From G963663615 sp963663615 (GTDB lineage: Bacteria > Bacteroidota > Ignavibacteria > Ignavibacteriales > Melioribacteraceae): DNA of 64,000 bases. This document shows positions 25,702 to 34,961 of this stretch, piece after piece; position 1 is the stretch's first letter, and each line of letters begins with the position of its first letter. Location: positions 1,240,001 to 1,304,000 of the forward strand of contig OY760517.1 of NCBI GenBank assembly GCA_963663615.1. Direction: 5' to 3'. Below the pieces are notes generated by a model that saw only the letters and a list, made by a program, of their open reading frames with translations, was not told where the DNA came from and made no database searches. The translations under genes and the position numbers were made by a program.

Positions 25702-27344
25702 CACTAATTATACTTGTACTTATACTATTTGGTTGTGCTAATCAGCTACCTCCATCGGGTGGTGAACCTGACAGAATTCCTCCGGAGATTATCGAAATAT
25801 ATCCTCCTAATGGAACTACCAATTATAATGAAAACTACTTTGAGATTACTTTTTCGGAGTATGTTTCAAAATCCAATGTGAAGGAATCTATATTCATTTC
25901 CCCATATCTTGAGAACGGGTTTGATTTGAGCTGGAGCGGTAGAACTCTTGAAGTATCTTTTGAGGACACACTTAAAAAGAACGTTACTTATACGGTTACT
26001 ATTGGTACAGATATAAAGGATGTTAACAATAGTAACAGAATGGCTAATTCAACTGTCTTTGCCTTTGCAACCGGTGATAAAATTGATACCTACCAAATTT
26101 CAGGAAAGGTTTATGATGAAATACCTGAGGGTGTGATGGTTTTAGCTTATCGAAATGCAAGCGATACATTAAATCCAAAACATACCAAACCTGATTATGT
26201 TTCACAGACAGGTAACGATGGTACATTCAATTTCCTTGGATTGGGTGAGGGAACATATCGTGTATATGCTTTAAAAGATGAGTTTAAGGATCTATTGTAC
26301 AAGGTTGAGCAAGATAAATTTGGTACGGCTATTACAGATGTAATTCTTAACTCAACCGATACTGTTTTTACAGGACTAAATTTTCAGCTAACCCGTGAGG
26401 ATTCAACAGAGCCAGCTTTGATTGATGCTATTATGGTTGATAAAAATCATATTGTTTTGGAGTTTAGCGAACATATTGATAGTTCCCAAATAAGTACTGC
26501 AAACTTTTCTATTGTTGATTCAACTTCAGGTAAGGAAGTTACTCCAACTTATCTATATACAGGACAGGCGGGTGCAAGAAAAATGTTCCTTGCTATTTCC
26601 GATAGTCTTGATCCGGAAGTTGAATGGTATCTGAACAGCAAAAACATAAGAGACCTTGCAGGGAATATTTCATTACCCGGTTCAAATCAGATATTTGTGA
26701 ATGAAGAGCCTGATACAATTAAACCAAAGGTGGTAAAAAAAGTAACCAGATATGATAAAAATACTATCGGACTTAAAGATAAAACCATTGGTTTTGTTTT
26801 TAATGATGGTATTAGAAGAGATGATATTGAGAAGTTTATAAAGATTGTTGATAAAACAGAACAAACAATTAGTTTTAATGCCAGCTTTTTTGATGATGGT
26901 TGGTTACAAGTAACTCCAACAGGTAAAATTAAGGATGGTACTGAATATAAGATTGAGATTGTGTTGGATAAAGTTTCTGATATAGCTGGTAACAAGGGTG
27001 ATTCGGTTTTTACGTACAAATTTAAAACTGTAAGCGAACTCGATTTTTCCGGAGCACAGGGTGAAGTATTTAATACTGAGAGTAAGAATGTAAATATTGT
27101 ACTAAATGGCACAGGAAAAGAGAAAACAAATTATTCAGCTAAAGTTGAAGAAAACAAGTTTAATATAGAAAACGTTTTACCCGGTAAATACCTGATTTGG
27201 GCTTACGAGGATAAAAACGAAAATGGACTTTATGATGCCGGATCAATAGAACCGTTTAGTTATTCCGAGAAGTTTGTTTACTACCCTGATACCCTTGATC
27301 TTAAGGCACGTTGGCCTGTTGGCGATATTTATATTAAGTTTTAG
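25680..27344 (+). CDS. Ig-like domain lipoprotein
   Basis: 554 aa. A lipobox (LILFGC, Cys about 19) predicts a lipid anchor. It is followed by PPSGGEPDRIPPEIIEIYPPNGTTNY and FSEYV, typical of the Bacteroidota Ig-like (Big_5/SbsA_Ig) family. The domains are beta-sandwiches: Big_5 (about 35-125), a carboxypeptidase-regulatory-like fold (about 130-215), and two more Ig-like regions. Its role is unknown; the family often sits beside cell-wall genes. It starts inside the end of mltG, so the two are co-translated. Confidence 0.82.
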   Translation: MERFQKVTLIILVLILFGCANQLPPSGGEPDRIPPEIIEIYPPNGTTNYNENYFEITFSEYVSKSNVKESIFISPYLENGFDLSWSGRTLEVSFEDTLKKNVTYTVTIGTDIKDVNNSNRMANSTVFAFATGDKIDTYQISGKVYDEIPEGVMVLAYRNASDTLNPKHTKPDYVSQTGNDGTFNFLGLGEGTYRVYALKDEFKDLLYKVEQDKFGTAITDVILNSTDTVFTGLNFQLTREDSTEPALIDAIMVDKNHIVLEFSEHIDSSQISTANFSIVDSTSGKEVTPTYLYTGQAGARKMFLAISDSLDPEVEWYLNSKNIRDLAGNISLPGSNQIFVNEEPDTIKPKVVKKVTRYDKNTIGLKDKTIGFVFNDGIRRDDIEKFIKIVDKTEQTISFNASFFDDGWLQVTPTGKIKDGTEYKIEIVLDKVSDIAGNKGDSVFTYKFKTVSELDFSGAQGEVFNTESKNVNIVLNGTGKEKTNYSAKVEENKFNIENVLPGKYLIWAYEDKNENGLYDAGSIEPFSYSEKFVYYPDTLDLKARWPVGDIYIKF

Positions 27345-27428
27345 TTAGCTACTTTTAATTGCACTCTTTTAGCAAAACTTTTTATGGAGCTTAACGTCTC
27401 TTAATAAAAATGAATAATGGAGTGAAAT

Positions 27429-28049
27429 TTGGGACTAACCGAAAAATTTATTGAACAGGGTAAAATGCCATCAGGTATTGTGGGCAGAGTGATGGGTAAT
27501 ATAATGAATATGGACCTTGGTAACTTGCATAAAAAGGGACTTGAGTACATTGATATTAAACCCGATTATAAAGTTTTGGATATTGGTTGCGGTGGGGGAA
27601 AGGTAGCAAAATTGCTTGCCGAGCGTGCTACCAAGGGTAAAGTTTATGGTTTGGATCATTCCGACGAGATGGTGAAACTTGCCAAAAAACTTAATAACGA
27701 ATATATACACAAGGATAGGGTTGAAATTACCAGAGGGAATGTTTCCGAGCTACCATTTGAGGATGAGACTTTTGATCTTGTAACTGTTTTTGAGAATATC
27801 CAGTTTTGGAATGAGCATGTTAATAATGTACGCGAAATAAAAAGGGTTCTGAAGCCAGGTGGTAAAATTCTTGTAGTTAACAGACATCCCGAAAAGAATA
27901 AGGTTGACAAGTACAGTTTTCTTAAGTTGAAAACTCCTGGTGAATATTGGTCGCTAGTAATTGATGCAGGATTTACAAATGTTACTGTTGAATTAAATCA
28001 GAAACCAACCTGGATAGCTTTAACAGCAGAAAAAGTTAAATTGGAATGA
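27429..28049 (+). CDS. Class I SAM-dependent methyltransferase
   Basis: 206 aa. Motif I VLDIGCGGGKVAKLLAE (about 44-60), then VYGLDHSDEMV and a motif IV-like FDLVTVFENIQFW, put it in the Methyltransferase_11/25 group; the substrate is unknown. The start is TTG with GGAG 7 nt upstream; the first ATG (codon 13) has no such site. Its 3' end overlaps the convergent gatA by 52 nt. Confidence 0.82.
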   Translation: MGLTEKFIEQGKMPSGIVGRVMGNIMNMDLGNLHKKGLEYIDIKPDYKVLDIGCGGGKVAKLLAERATKGKVYGLDHSDEMVKLAKKLNNEYIHKDRVEITRGNVSELPFEDETFDLVTVFENIQFWNEHVNNVREIKRVLKPGGKILVVNRHPEKNKVDKYSFLKLKTPGEYWSLVIDAGFTNVTVELNQKPTWIALTAEKVKLE

Positions 28050-29449
28050 TTTTGCAATAAATCAGCTACCTGTGTGAATGCATTTTCACTAAAATGTGAA
28101 GCAAATAGTTGTATTCCCACTGGCATTTTTTTACTAACATTTTTAAGCGGGATACTCAAACCAGGTATTCCTGCCAAATTTGCCGAAGTAGTGAATATAT
28201 CATTCAGATACATTTTTAACGGGTCATCAACATTTTCACCAATATTAAATGCAGTTACAGGAGTAGTAGGTGTAACAATAAGATCAACCTCTTCAAATGC
28301 ATTGAGGAAATCCTGTTTTATTAAGCGGCGTACCTGTTGGGCTTTTCTGTAATAGGCATCATAATACCCTGCCGAAAGTACATAAGTGCCGAGCATAATT
28401 CTACGTTTAACCTCATCACCAAAACCTTCCGAGCGGGAATTTTCATACATCTCTTTCAACGCTCCGGCGTTCTCTGACCTTGTTCCGTATCTTGCTCCGT
28501 CGTACCTTGAAAGGTTGCTGGAGGCTTCGGCAGTTGCTAAAATATAGTACGTTGCAATTGCATAGTCGGTATGCGGTAATGAAATTTCCCTGAACTTTAC
28601 ATTTTTGGTTTTAAGGAAGTTAATAGCACCATTAATTGAGTCCCTAACATCATCATCAATACCATCACCAAAATACTCTTCGGGAATACCGATGGTAATT
28701 TCATCAGCAGATTTATTGAAGTGTTTGGGTGATATATTAACACTGGTAGAATCATTATCATCATACCCTTGCATTACATCATGCAGAAGTAGTACGTCTT
28801 CAATATTGTTTGCAAGGGGACCAACAGAATCGAAAGATGAAGCAAATGCTGTTAATCCAAATCTTGATACTGCACCATAGGTAGGTTTTAAGCCAAACAC
28901 ACCGCAGTAGGATGCTGGTTGTCTTATAGAGCCACCAGTATCTGTACCTATAGCGGCATCGCATAAACCCTGGGCAACAGCAGCCGCTGAACCACCAGAT
29001 GAACCACCGGGCACTTTTGTATTATCAAGTGGATTAAGAACATTACCAAAAGCAGAGTTCTCGTTACTAGAACCCATTGCAAATTCATCGCAATTGGTTT
29101 TACCAATTATAATAGCATCTTCATCAATAAGTTTTTGTACTGCGGTTGCAGTATAAAGCGGAGTAAAGTCTTTAAGAATTTTGGAAGAGCAGGCAAGGGG
29201 TTTCCCTTCAATTGAAAGTAGGTCTTTAACGGCAATAACCATTCCGGCTAGTTTTCCATGACTACCATTTGCAATTTTTTCTTGAACAATTTTAGCTTGT
29301 TTTAAAGCATAGTCACCAAAAACAAAGTTATAAGCGTTAATATTACTTTGTTCGATTTTGGCAAGAAACTCCTTAACATTTTCGATAAGGGAGAGTTTGC
29401 CTTCTTTAACCAGAGTAAGTTTTTCGGTAAAATCAGAGTAGGTAGTCAA
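27998..29449 (-). CDS. gatA: Asp-tRNA(Asn)/Glu-tRNA(Gln) amidotransferase subunit A
   Basis: 483 aa, full length. The amidase-signature catalytic triad is visible: Lys in AVKDLLS (about 73), cis-Ser in GTDTGGSIRQP and nucleophile Ser nearby, with the glycine-rich GGSSGGSAAAVAQG before it. It releases ammonia from glutamine or asparagine for GatB to amidate mischarged tRNA. gatB and gatC are not in the window. It ends the psd-pssA-purS-purQ-tatA-gatA run and is 14 nt from tatA. Confidence 0.95.
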   Translation of the reverse strand: MTTYSDFTEKLTLVKEGKLSLIENVKEFLAKIEQSNINAYNFVFGDYALKQAKIVQEKIANGSHGKLAGMVIAVKDLLSIEGKPLACSSKILKDFTPLYTATAVQKLIDEDAIIIGKTNCDEFAMGSSNENSAFGNVLNPLDNTKVPGGSSGGSAAAVAQGLCDAAIGTDTGGSIRQPASYCGVFGLKPTYGAVSRFGLTAFASSFDSVGPLANNIEDVLLLHDVMQGYDDNDSTSVNISPKHFNKSADEITIGIPEEYFGDGIDDDVRDSINGAINFLKTKNVKFREISLPHTDYAIATYYILATAEASSNLSRYDGARYGTRSENAGALKEMYENSRSEGFGDEVKRRIMLGTYVLSAGYYDAYYRKAQQVRRLIKQDFLNAFEEVDLIVTPTTPVTAFNIGENVDDPLKMYLNDIFTTSANLAGIPGLSIPLKNVSKKMPVGIQLFASHFSENAFTQVADLLQNHSNLTFSAVKAIQVGF

Positions 29450-29463
29450 TGGAAATCCGGTAA

Positions 29464-29649
29464 TTATTTTTTTTCTTTATCGTTAGTTTCGTCTATGGAA
29501 ATATCATCTTGTACATCTTTAATAGCTTTCTTAAATTCTTTCATACCTTTACCAATACCCTGAGCAAGTTCAGGAATTCGTTTGGCACCAAAAAGAAGAA
29601 GCACTGCAAATGCAATTGCAAATATTTCCCAAAAACCCATATTAAACAT
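29464..29649 (-). CDS. tatA: Twin-arginine translocase subunit TatA/TatE
   Basis: 61 aa. A single N-terminal membrane helix (FWEIFAIAFAVLLLFGAKRIPELA) is followed by the amphipathic helix and an acidic-basic tail, the standard TatA form with FGAKRIPELAQGIGKG. It pores the membrane for folded Tat substrates. Met4 (MGFWE) is an equally possible start. No tatB or tatC is nearby. Confidence 0.93.
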   Translation of the reverse strand: MFNMGFWEIFAIAFAVLLLFGAKRIPELAQGIGKGMKEFKKAIKDVQDDISIDETNDKEKK

Positions 29650-29660
29650 AATAATTTCTC

Positions 29661-30362
29661 CTATCCGTTTAGGATACTTTTTGCTATCGAGTTAAAAACA
29701 CCAGCACCGTCTGCGTTACCAAGAATAGGGTCACAACATCTTTCGGGGTGAGGCATCATACCGAGTACGTTTTTATTTTTATTAACAATACCCGCAATAT
29801 TGGAAACAGAACCGTTGGGATTAAAGTTCTCGTTAACCTCACCATCTTTTGAAGCATAAGTAAACACAATCTGGTTATTGGCTTTAAGTTCGGCAAGTGT
29901 TGAATCGTCAGCAAAATAGTTGCCATCACCATGAGCAACCGGAACACGGATAACATCTTTTTTTAATTCGCTGGTAAAAATTGTATCCTTATTTTCTGCT
30001 TTAAGATAAACGTCTTTGCAAACAAATTTAAGCGATTCGTTTTTAAGCATGGCACCAGGTAATAAACCTGCTTCAAGTAAAATTTGAAAACCGTTACATA
30101 TACCTATAACAATTCCACCGTTTTCAGCAAAATTTATAACAGCTTCCATAAGAGGCGAGAAGCGTGCAATGGCACCCGAACGAAGGTAATCCCCGTAAGA
30201 AAATCCGCCGGGTAAAACAATGGCATCAGAACCTTTAAGGTCTGAATCTTTATGCCAAAGGAATTCGGCTTCGTAATCTAAAACTTTTTTAACTGCATGG
30301 TATGCATCATGGTCGCAGTTGGAGCCTGGGAAAACAACTACTCCAAATTTGGGCTTTTTCAT
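29661..30362 (-). CDS. purQ: FGAM synthase, glutaminase subunit
   Basis: 233 aa. A class I glutamine amidotransferase: PGSNCDHDAYHAV at the start, nucleophile Cys in GICNGFQILLEAGLLPG, and the His-Glu in MMPHPER. It feeds ammonia to PurL in purine step four. It overlaps purS by 4 nt (ATGA). purL itself is not in the window. Confidence 0.95.
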   Translation of the reverse strand: MKKPKFGVVVFPGSNCDHDAYHAVKKVLDYEAEFLWHKDSDLKGSDAIVLPGGFSYGDYLRSGAIARFSPLMEAVINFAENGGIVIGICNGFQILLEAGLLPGAMLKNESLKFVCKDVYLKAENKDTIFTSELKKDVIRVPVAHGDGNYFADDSTLAELKANNQIVFTYASKDGEVNENFNPNGSVSNIAGIVNKNKNVLGMMPHPERCCDPILGNADGAGVFNSIAKSILNG

Positions 30363-30607
30363 AATTTCTCTAAAGTATATTCAAAATCTTCCATGATAGG
30401 GTTGGCTAATAATTTTTCGCTGTAAGCTTTCACTTCTTCCTCAGCGGCATTTTTATCATTAGTATCAACAAAAAACTCAATAAACTTGCCAATCCTTGTA
30501 TCTTTAACGTTGTTAAATCCAAGTAGTTTAGCACCCTGTTCAACAGCCTTTCCCTGAGGGTCTAGTATTGAGGGTCTTCTTTTAATAATTACGGTAGCTT
30601 TAAACAA
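30359..30607 (-). CDS. purS: FGAM synthase subunit PurS
   Basis: 82 aa. The small PurS fold: KRRPSILDPQGKAVEQGAKLLGF, then VKDTRIGKFIEF and KLLANPIMEDF. It bridges PurQ to the short-form PurL. It overlaps purQ by 4 nt and is 15 nt downstream of pssA. Confidence 0.94.
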   Translation of the reverse strand: MFKATVIIKRRPSILDPQGKAVEQGAKLLGFNNVKDTRIGKFIEFFVDTNDKNAAEEEVKAYSEKLLANPIMEDFEYTLEKL

Positions 30608-30622
30608 TTTTAACTCGCCTTG

Positions 30623-31363
30623 TTAGTTATTCACTATATTTGGTTTTTCTCCGCTTCCCGGATCAATAAACATATTTTTTAGAATACCAAATATAACAAT
30701 TGAGAAGAAAATAAAGAAAAGTAATTTTCCGTTTGAGGCATAAAGTACGAATAATGCGGGTATAAGCAATACTAATAACAATACTTTACGTTTTTTTTCA
30801 AACTCGGAAATTATTGATAGTGGACGGTATTCAACTCCGCTAACCATAAGGAAAGAGAGTACTGCAATAAGTGGAATGATAAAATATGCATAAGGTTCCT
30901 GAAGATGCCCCCCTTCATTTATATTATAAATAAAGGTTACTGCTGTTAAGCCCGAGAGTGGAATTGGTAATCCCTTAAACATTCCTTTCGGTGCAAGCGG
31001 ATCAGCTTCAACATTAAATTTTGCCAAACGGAAAGCACCAAACAGTACCAGCAATGAGCTGACAACAATGCCTGAATATCCGTAAAGATACAAGTATGAT
31101 TTATATACCAGGTAAGCCGGGGCTGCACCAAAACTAACTACATCGGACAGGGAATCGAGCTGTACGCCAAAATCGGAGCTTGTTCTAACTATTCGTGCCA
31201 TAAAACCATCGAGGGTATCGAAAATGGCGGCAGCAATAATTAAAAATACAGCTGTATCGAATTGCCCATTACCTGCCGAAATAATAGCCGCGAAACCGCT
31301 AAACATATTTAGTGCAGTTAAAGTATTGGGTATTGCCGATTTTGTTAGAAACTCATCTTTCAT
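30623..31363 (-). CDS. pssA: CDP-diacylglycerol--serine O-phosphatidyltransferase
   Basis: 246 aa, about seven membrane segments. The CDP-alcohol phosphotransferase motif DG-x2-AR-x8-G-x3-D-x3-D is complete in DGFMARIVRTSSDFGVQLDS and LSD. It makes phosphatidylserine, the substrate of the psd product encoded directly upstream; the two genes overlap by 4 nt. Confidence 0.92.
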   Translation of the reverse strand: MKDEFLTKSAIPNTLTALNMFSGFAAIISAGNGQFDTAVFLIIAAAIFDTLDGFMARIVRTSSDFGVQLDSLSDVVSFGAAPAYLVYKSYLYLYGYSGIVVSSLLVLFGAFRLAKFNVEADPLAPKGMFKGLPIPLSGLTAVTFIYNINEGGHLQEPYAYFIIPLIAVLSFLMVSGVEYRPLSIISEFEKKRKVLLLVLLIPALFVLYASNGKLLFFIFFSIVIFGILKNMFIDPGSGEKPNIVNN

Positions 31364-32010
31364 TCTTTTATCTCAAATAATATGGTTTCACCTGCCGAAA
31401 CCTTGTCATCTTTTTTTACTTTTACAATCCATTTTTCGGGTACTACTACATCCATGCGGCTACCGAACTTAATCATACCAAAACGGTCACCCATGGTTAC
31501 ATTATCGTCTTTTTTTATCTCATATACAATACGTCTTGCCATAGCACCGGCAACCTGCGTAAAAAACACCTTTCCGTGTTTACTTTTTATTCCTATTTCA
31601 CTTCTTTCGTTTTCCAAGTCGGCTTTATCGCTAAATGCTGGCAGATATTTTCCTTCAAAATAATTAAGGTAATCAACAGTACCAGTTATTGGTATCCGGT
31701 TAACATGCACATTGAGGGGCGACATAAAGACCGAAATTTGTGTAGCTGTTCCATCAACATATTTATGATTGCTTACAGTTTTAATTGAAAGAATCCTTCC
31801 ATCAGCTGGTGAAACAATAATATTGTTACCGCCGGGGGGCTTTCTCTCAGGATCCCTGAAGAACTGCAAGGTAAAACCGAGTAATAAAATTCCTGCTACA
31901 ATTGTAACAATTTTTACAATACTATTGTTGCTAATTACAGCAAAGCTAAAAAGAATAAAGCTAATTACTGTAACAATTGCAATTATTGTATAGCCATATT
32001 TGGTAAACAT
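31360..32010 (-). CDS. psd: Phosphatidylserine decarboxylase, short form
   Basis: 216 aa. Short Psd proenzyme with two N-terminal helices (about 7-47). VSPADGRI is present, and MIKFGSRMDVVVP holds the Gly-Ser at which the protein cleaves itself to form the pyruvoyl group. It makes phosphatidylethanolamine from PssA's product. It is first in the minus-strand run; the promoter should lie in the 224-nt gap to ybaB. Confidence 0.93.
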   Translation of the reverse strand: MFTKYGYTIIAIVTVISFILFSFAVISNNSIVKIVTIVAGILLLGFTLQFFRDPERKPPGGNNIIVSPADGRILSIKTVSNHKYVDGTATQISVFMSPLNVHVNRIPITGTVDYLNYFEGKYLPAFSDKADLENERSEIGIKSKHGKVFFTQVAGAMARRIVYEIKKDDNVTMGDRFGMIKFGSRMDVVVPEKWIVKVKKDDKVSAGETILFEIKE

Positions 32011-32234
32011 TTATTATACCTGAAAAATAATTTGGGTGTTAAAATAACTTTGTGATATTAAAACGGTAAATGTAAGGGAAAATTGGATTAAAAATAAATA
32101 CATTCGCTCAATTTTATGATTATATTATTTTTGTTAAATTTATTAGTCTTAATTTAAAGATTATATTGATTTTATTTGGTTATTTAAAGATAAATTCAGT
32201 TTGATTGAAAAATAAATAATACATCGGAGGAAAT

Positions 32235-32561
32235 ATGAAAGGCGGAATGGCCGGAATGATGAAGCAGATCCAGAAAATGCAGGCAGATATGGAGAAGGTT
32301 CAGAATGAACTTGGTAACAAAACTGCTACTGGTGAAGCAGGTGGCGGTATTGTTAAAGCGGTTGCAAATGGTAAAAAAGAAATAGTTTCGATTGAAATTG
32401 ATGAAGAAATTGCTCAGGGCGGCGATAAGGAAATGATTGAAGACCTTGTTGTTGCTGCTGTAAATAAAGCTCTTGAAGCTGCCGGTAAAATGGCTGAAGA
32501 CGAAATGGGCAATGTTACCAAAGGTATGATTCCTCCGGGACTAAATATACCAGGATTTTAA
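32235..32561 (+). CDS. YbaB/EbfC nucleoid-associated protein
   Basis: 108 aa. Starts GMAGMMKQIQKMQADMEKVQNEL and ends with GMIPPGLNIPGF, as in the YbaB family of small DNA-binding dimers. A ATCGGAGGA ribosome site precedes it. It is followed one base later by recR, the widespread ybaB-recR arrangement. Confidence 0.95.
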   Translation: MKGGMAGMMKQIQKMQADMEKVQNELGNKTATGEAGGGIVKAVANGKKEIVSIEIDEEIAQGGDKEMIEDLVVAAVNKALEAAGKMAEDEMGNVTKGMIPPGLNIPGF

Positions 32562-32562
32562 G

Positions 32563-33159
32563 TTGATTATTGCTGAACCTCTACAAAGAGCTATTGAAGA
32601 ATTAAGCAAATTGCCTTCAGTTGGGCGGAAAACCGCCCTTAGGCTTGCTCTCCACGTGCTTAAAAGTGATGAACAGGATGTTAAAAAACTTGCTGCATCA
32701 CTTTTATCTTTAAAAACTGATTTAACTTTTTGTAATGAATGTTACAACATCTCTGTGGATGAAAAGTGTGAGATATGTAGCAGTAATAAACGCGATCGCT
32801 CGGTAATTTGTGTTGTTGAAGAACCAAGCGATATTATTGCGATTGAAAAAAGTAATGAATATACAGGTTTATACCATGTGCTTGGTGGTGTGCTTTCACC
32901 CCTCACCGGTAAAAATGCAGAGGATTTGAAATTAAAAGAGCTTGTGTCGAGGATTGAATCCAACGATGTAAAAGAAGTTATTGTAGCTCTTAATCCTGAT
33001 ACGGAAGGTGAAACTACTACTCTTTATCTTGCTCGCATGTTAAAACCATTTAACTTAAAAGTAACACGAATTGCCAGGGGTTTACCTGTTGGTGGTGATC
33101 TTGAGTTTGCCGATCAGGCTACTATTGGCAGGGCTGTACTGGGAAGGATTGATATTTAA
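32563..33159 (+). CDS. recR: Recombination mediator RecR
   Basis: 198 aa. An N-terminal helix-hairpin-helix (ELSKLPSVGRKTALRLA) is followed by a four-cysteine zinc motif (CNECYNISVDEKCEIC), a Toprim domain (VICVVEEPSDI) and the C-terminal ALNPDTEGETTTLYL. It loads RecA in gap repair with RecF/RecO. The start is TTG, one base after the ybaB stop; no ATG fits. Its TAA shares its last base with the next ATG. Confidence 0.95.
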   Translation: MIIAEPLQRAIEELSKLPSVGRKTALRLALHVLKSDEQDVKKLAASLLSLKTDLTFCNECYNISVDEKCEICSSNKRDRSVICVVEEPSDIIAIEKSNEYTGLYHVLGGVLSPLTGKNAEDLKLKELVSRIESNDVKEVIVALNPDTEGETTTLYLARMLKPFNLKVTRIARGLPVGGDLEFADQATIGRAVLGRIDI

Positions 33160-33890
33160 TGGGTGAATGGTACAAAGACTGGTTTGCTTCGAAGGAGTAC
33201 CTTACTGTTTACAGGCATCGTGATAATAAGGATGCTGAAACTTTTGCCAATACTTTTCTTGGAAAATACCCTGTTGCTGAAGGGGCTGAAGTGCTTGATG
33301 CTGCTTGCGGACCCGGACGGTTTTCTTTTGTTTTCGCAAATAAGGGGTATTCTGTTTCCGGTTTCGATTTAAGTGCTACCTTGCTGGAGGTGGCAAAAAA
33401 TAATGCCGGGAGCCTTAATCTTAATGTTAATTTTAAACGAAGTGATATAAGGGAAGTAAATTATAGTCAGAAATTTTCCCTCATCTTGAATATGTTCACA
33501 AGTTTTGGTTATTTTGAAGAAGATAGCGAAAATTTTGCTTTTATAAAAAATTCAACTGATTTCATCAAGCAAAACGGTATCTTTGTTCTTGACTATCTTA
33601 ATAAATCTAATTTGGAAAAAACACTTGTTCCCCAAAGCGAAAAAACAGTTGGGAATATTAAGATAAACGAATTCAGGGAAATTAGTGCTGGCAGAGTAAA
33701 TAAAAAAATTCTGCTTCAAAATAATGATGAAACAAGCGAATATCATGAATCTGTTAAATTATATACACCCGGAGAAATTGAAAATGGTTTTAAGGATGCC
33801 GGGTATAAACTCCTTGAAATTTGGGGAGATTATAATGCAGGAAAATTTGTGGATGATTCTCCAAGATGTTTAATGATTTTTCAAAAATAG
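33159..33890 (+). CDS. Class I SAM-dependent methyltransferase
   Basis: 243 aa. Starts GEWYKDWFASKEYLTVYRHRD. Motif I is VLDAACGPGRFSFVFANKGYSVSGFDLS, with LILNMFTSFGYF as motif IV. This is the Methyltransferase_25 type with the substrate unknown. It is coupled to recR by a shared stop/start base and overlaps the next lipoprotein gene by 25 nt. Confidence 0.85.
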   Translation: MGEWYKDWFASKEYLTVYRHRDNKDAETFANTFLGKYPVAEGAEVLDAACGPGRFSFVFANKGYSVSGFDLSATLLEVAKNNAGSLNLNVNFKRSDIREVNYSQKFSLILNMFTSFGYFEEDSENFAFIKNSTDFIKQNGIFVLDYLNKSNLEKTLVPQSEKTVGNIKINEFREISAGRVNKKILLQNNDETSEYHESVKLYTPGEIENGFKDAGYKLLEIWGDYNAGKFVDDSPRCLMIFQK

Positions 33891-34462
33891 CGTTCAGGAT
33901 TTTTTTTATTGGTTTGCTTATTACACTGGTTTCGTGCGACCTTTTAACTACCCGAAATCCTGAAGACCCTGATAGCAGTAACCTTACTACTGTTACCGCA
34001 ACCGATCCTGAGTTGCTGTTCGAAAACTTTGTTAATTCATTTAGCGATAAGGCAGTTGAAAATTATATGGCTTGCTTTGTCGATTCTCTTTTCCTTGATG
34101 CAAATTATACTTTTGTGCCATCTGCTGGTGCTGCAACAAGCTACCCTTCATTACAGGATTGGGATTTATATAGTGAGCAACAGCATTTTAACCAGCTTCT
34201 TGTACTCTCAAATGAAGATTTACCTGTTGTACTTAATTTACTGAATGAAGAAAAATTGCAGAGTAGTGATAGTGCTACAGTAAGGTTCGATTATAATCTG
34301 CAAATCAATGCGGTTGATGAGAGAATTATTGATTCGTATTCCGGAATTGCTGAGTTCAAGATAAAGCTTGATAGCAGGAATATTTGGGTAATTACCAGAT
34401 GGACAGATATTAAAAAAGATGATAATGTGAGCTGGAGTGAACTTAAAGGTCAGTTTAATTAA
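33866..34462 (+). CDS. Small lipoprotein, NTF2/SnoaL-like fold suspected
   Basis: 198 aa. The lipobox LVSC (Cys about 24) follows a hydrophobic helix, so it is anchored in the membrane. The mature part (DPELLFENFVNSFSDKAVENYMACFVD) and the ending (IWVITRWTDIKKDD) suggest an NTF2-like cone fold. It shares pattern with the next gene, so the two are probably diverged paralogues. Function unknown. Confidence 0.6.
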   Translation: MFNDFSKIAFRIFFIGLLITLVSCDLLTTRNPEDPDSSNLTTVTATDPELLFENFVNSFSDKAVENYMACFVDSLFLDANYTFVPSAGAATSYPSLQDWDLYSEQQHFNQLLVLSNEDLPVVLNLLNEEKLQSSDSATVRFDYNLQINAVDERIIDSYSGIAEFKIKLDSRNIWVITRWTDIKKDDNVSWSELKGQFN

Positions 34463-34946
34463 CATATTGCCCATAGCTTTTGTGGTTTTTGTTGCAGCCT
34501 GTACAAATCCGTTTGCACCCAAACTTGATGATGGTAATACCAGTACTGAGTCTCTTCTTAGTGACCGTACGAATATTGAAGGTGTATTCAAAAATTTACA
34601 ATACGCTTACACTTTTAAGGATACACTTATTTATGGCGAGCTGCTAAACGATGAATTTGTGTTTACTTACAGGGATTACGATCAGCAGGTGGATGTTTCA
34701 TGGGGTAGAACCGAGGAAATGAAAGTAACACACGGACTATTCCAGAATACAGAGCGGTTGGATTTGGTTTGGAACAACATTATTTTAATAAATGAAGACT
34801 CCACTAACATTATAAGAAGTTTTAATTTAACAATTACATTTAATCCGAGCGATATCCGTTTTGTTGATGGCAGGGTTAATATGAACCTGAAAAAAACAAA
34901 TAGCAAGTGGCAGATAGTAACCTGGGTTGATGAATCCAATTTTTAA
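34437..34946 (+). CDS. Small lipoprotein, paralogue of the preceding gene
   Basis: 169 aa from a GTG start that overlaps the preceding gene by 26 nt. The lipobox is FVAAC (Cys about 22). The mature part has LLNDEFVFTYRD, VSWGRTEEM and the ending WQIVTWVDESNF, which parallels ITRWTD in its neighbour. Probably a periplasm-facing lipoprotein of the same NTF2-like class; no known role. The GTG has GGAG close by, so the exact start is uncertain. Confidence 0.6.
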   Translation: MNLKVSLINILPIAFVVFVAACTNPFAPKLDDGNTSTESLLSDRTNIEGVFKNLQYAYTFKDTLIYGELLNDEFVFTYRDYDQQVDVSWGRTEEMKVTHGLFQNTERLDLVWNNIILINEDSTNIIRSFNLTITFNPSDIRFVDGRVNMNLKKTNSKWQIVTWVDESNF

Positions 34947-34961
34947 TAAAGTTTGAGTATT

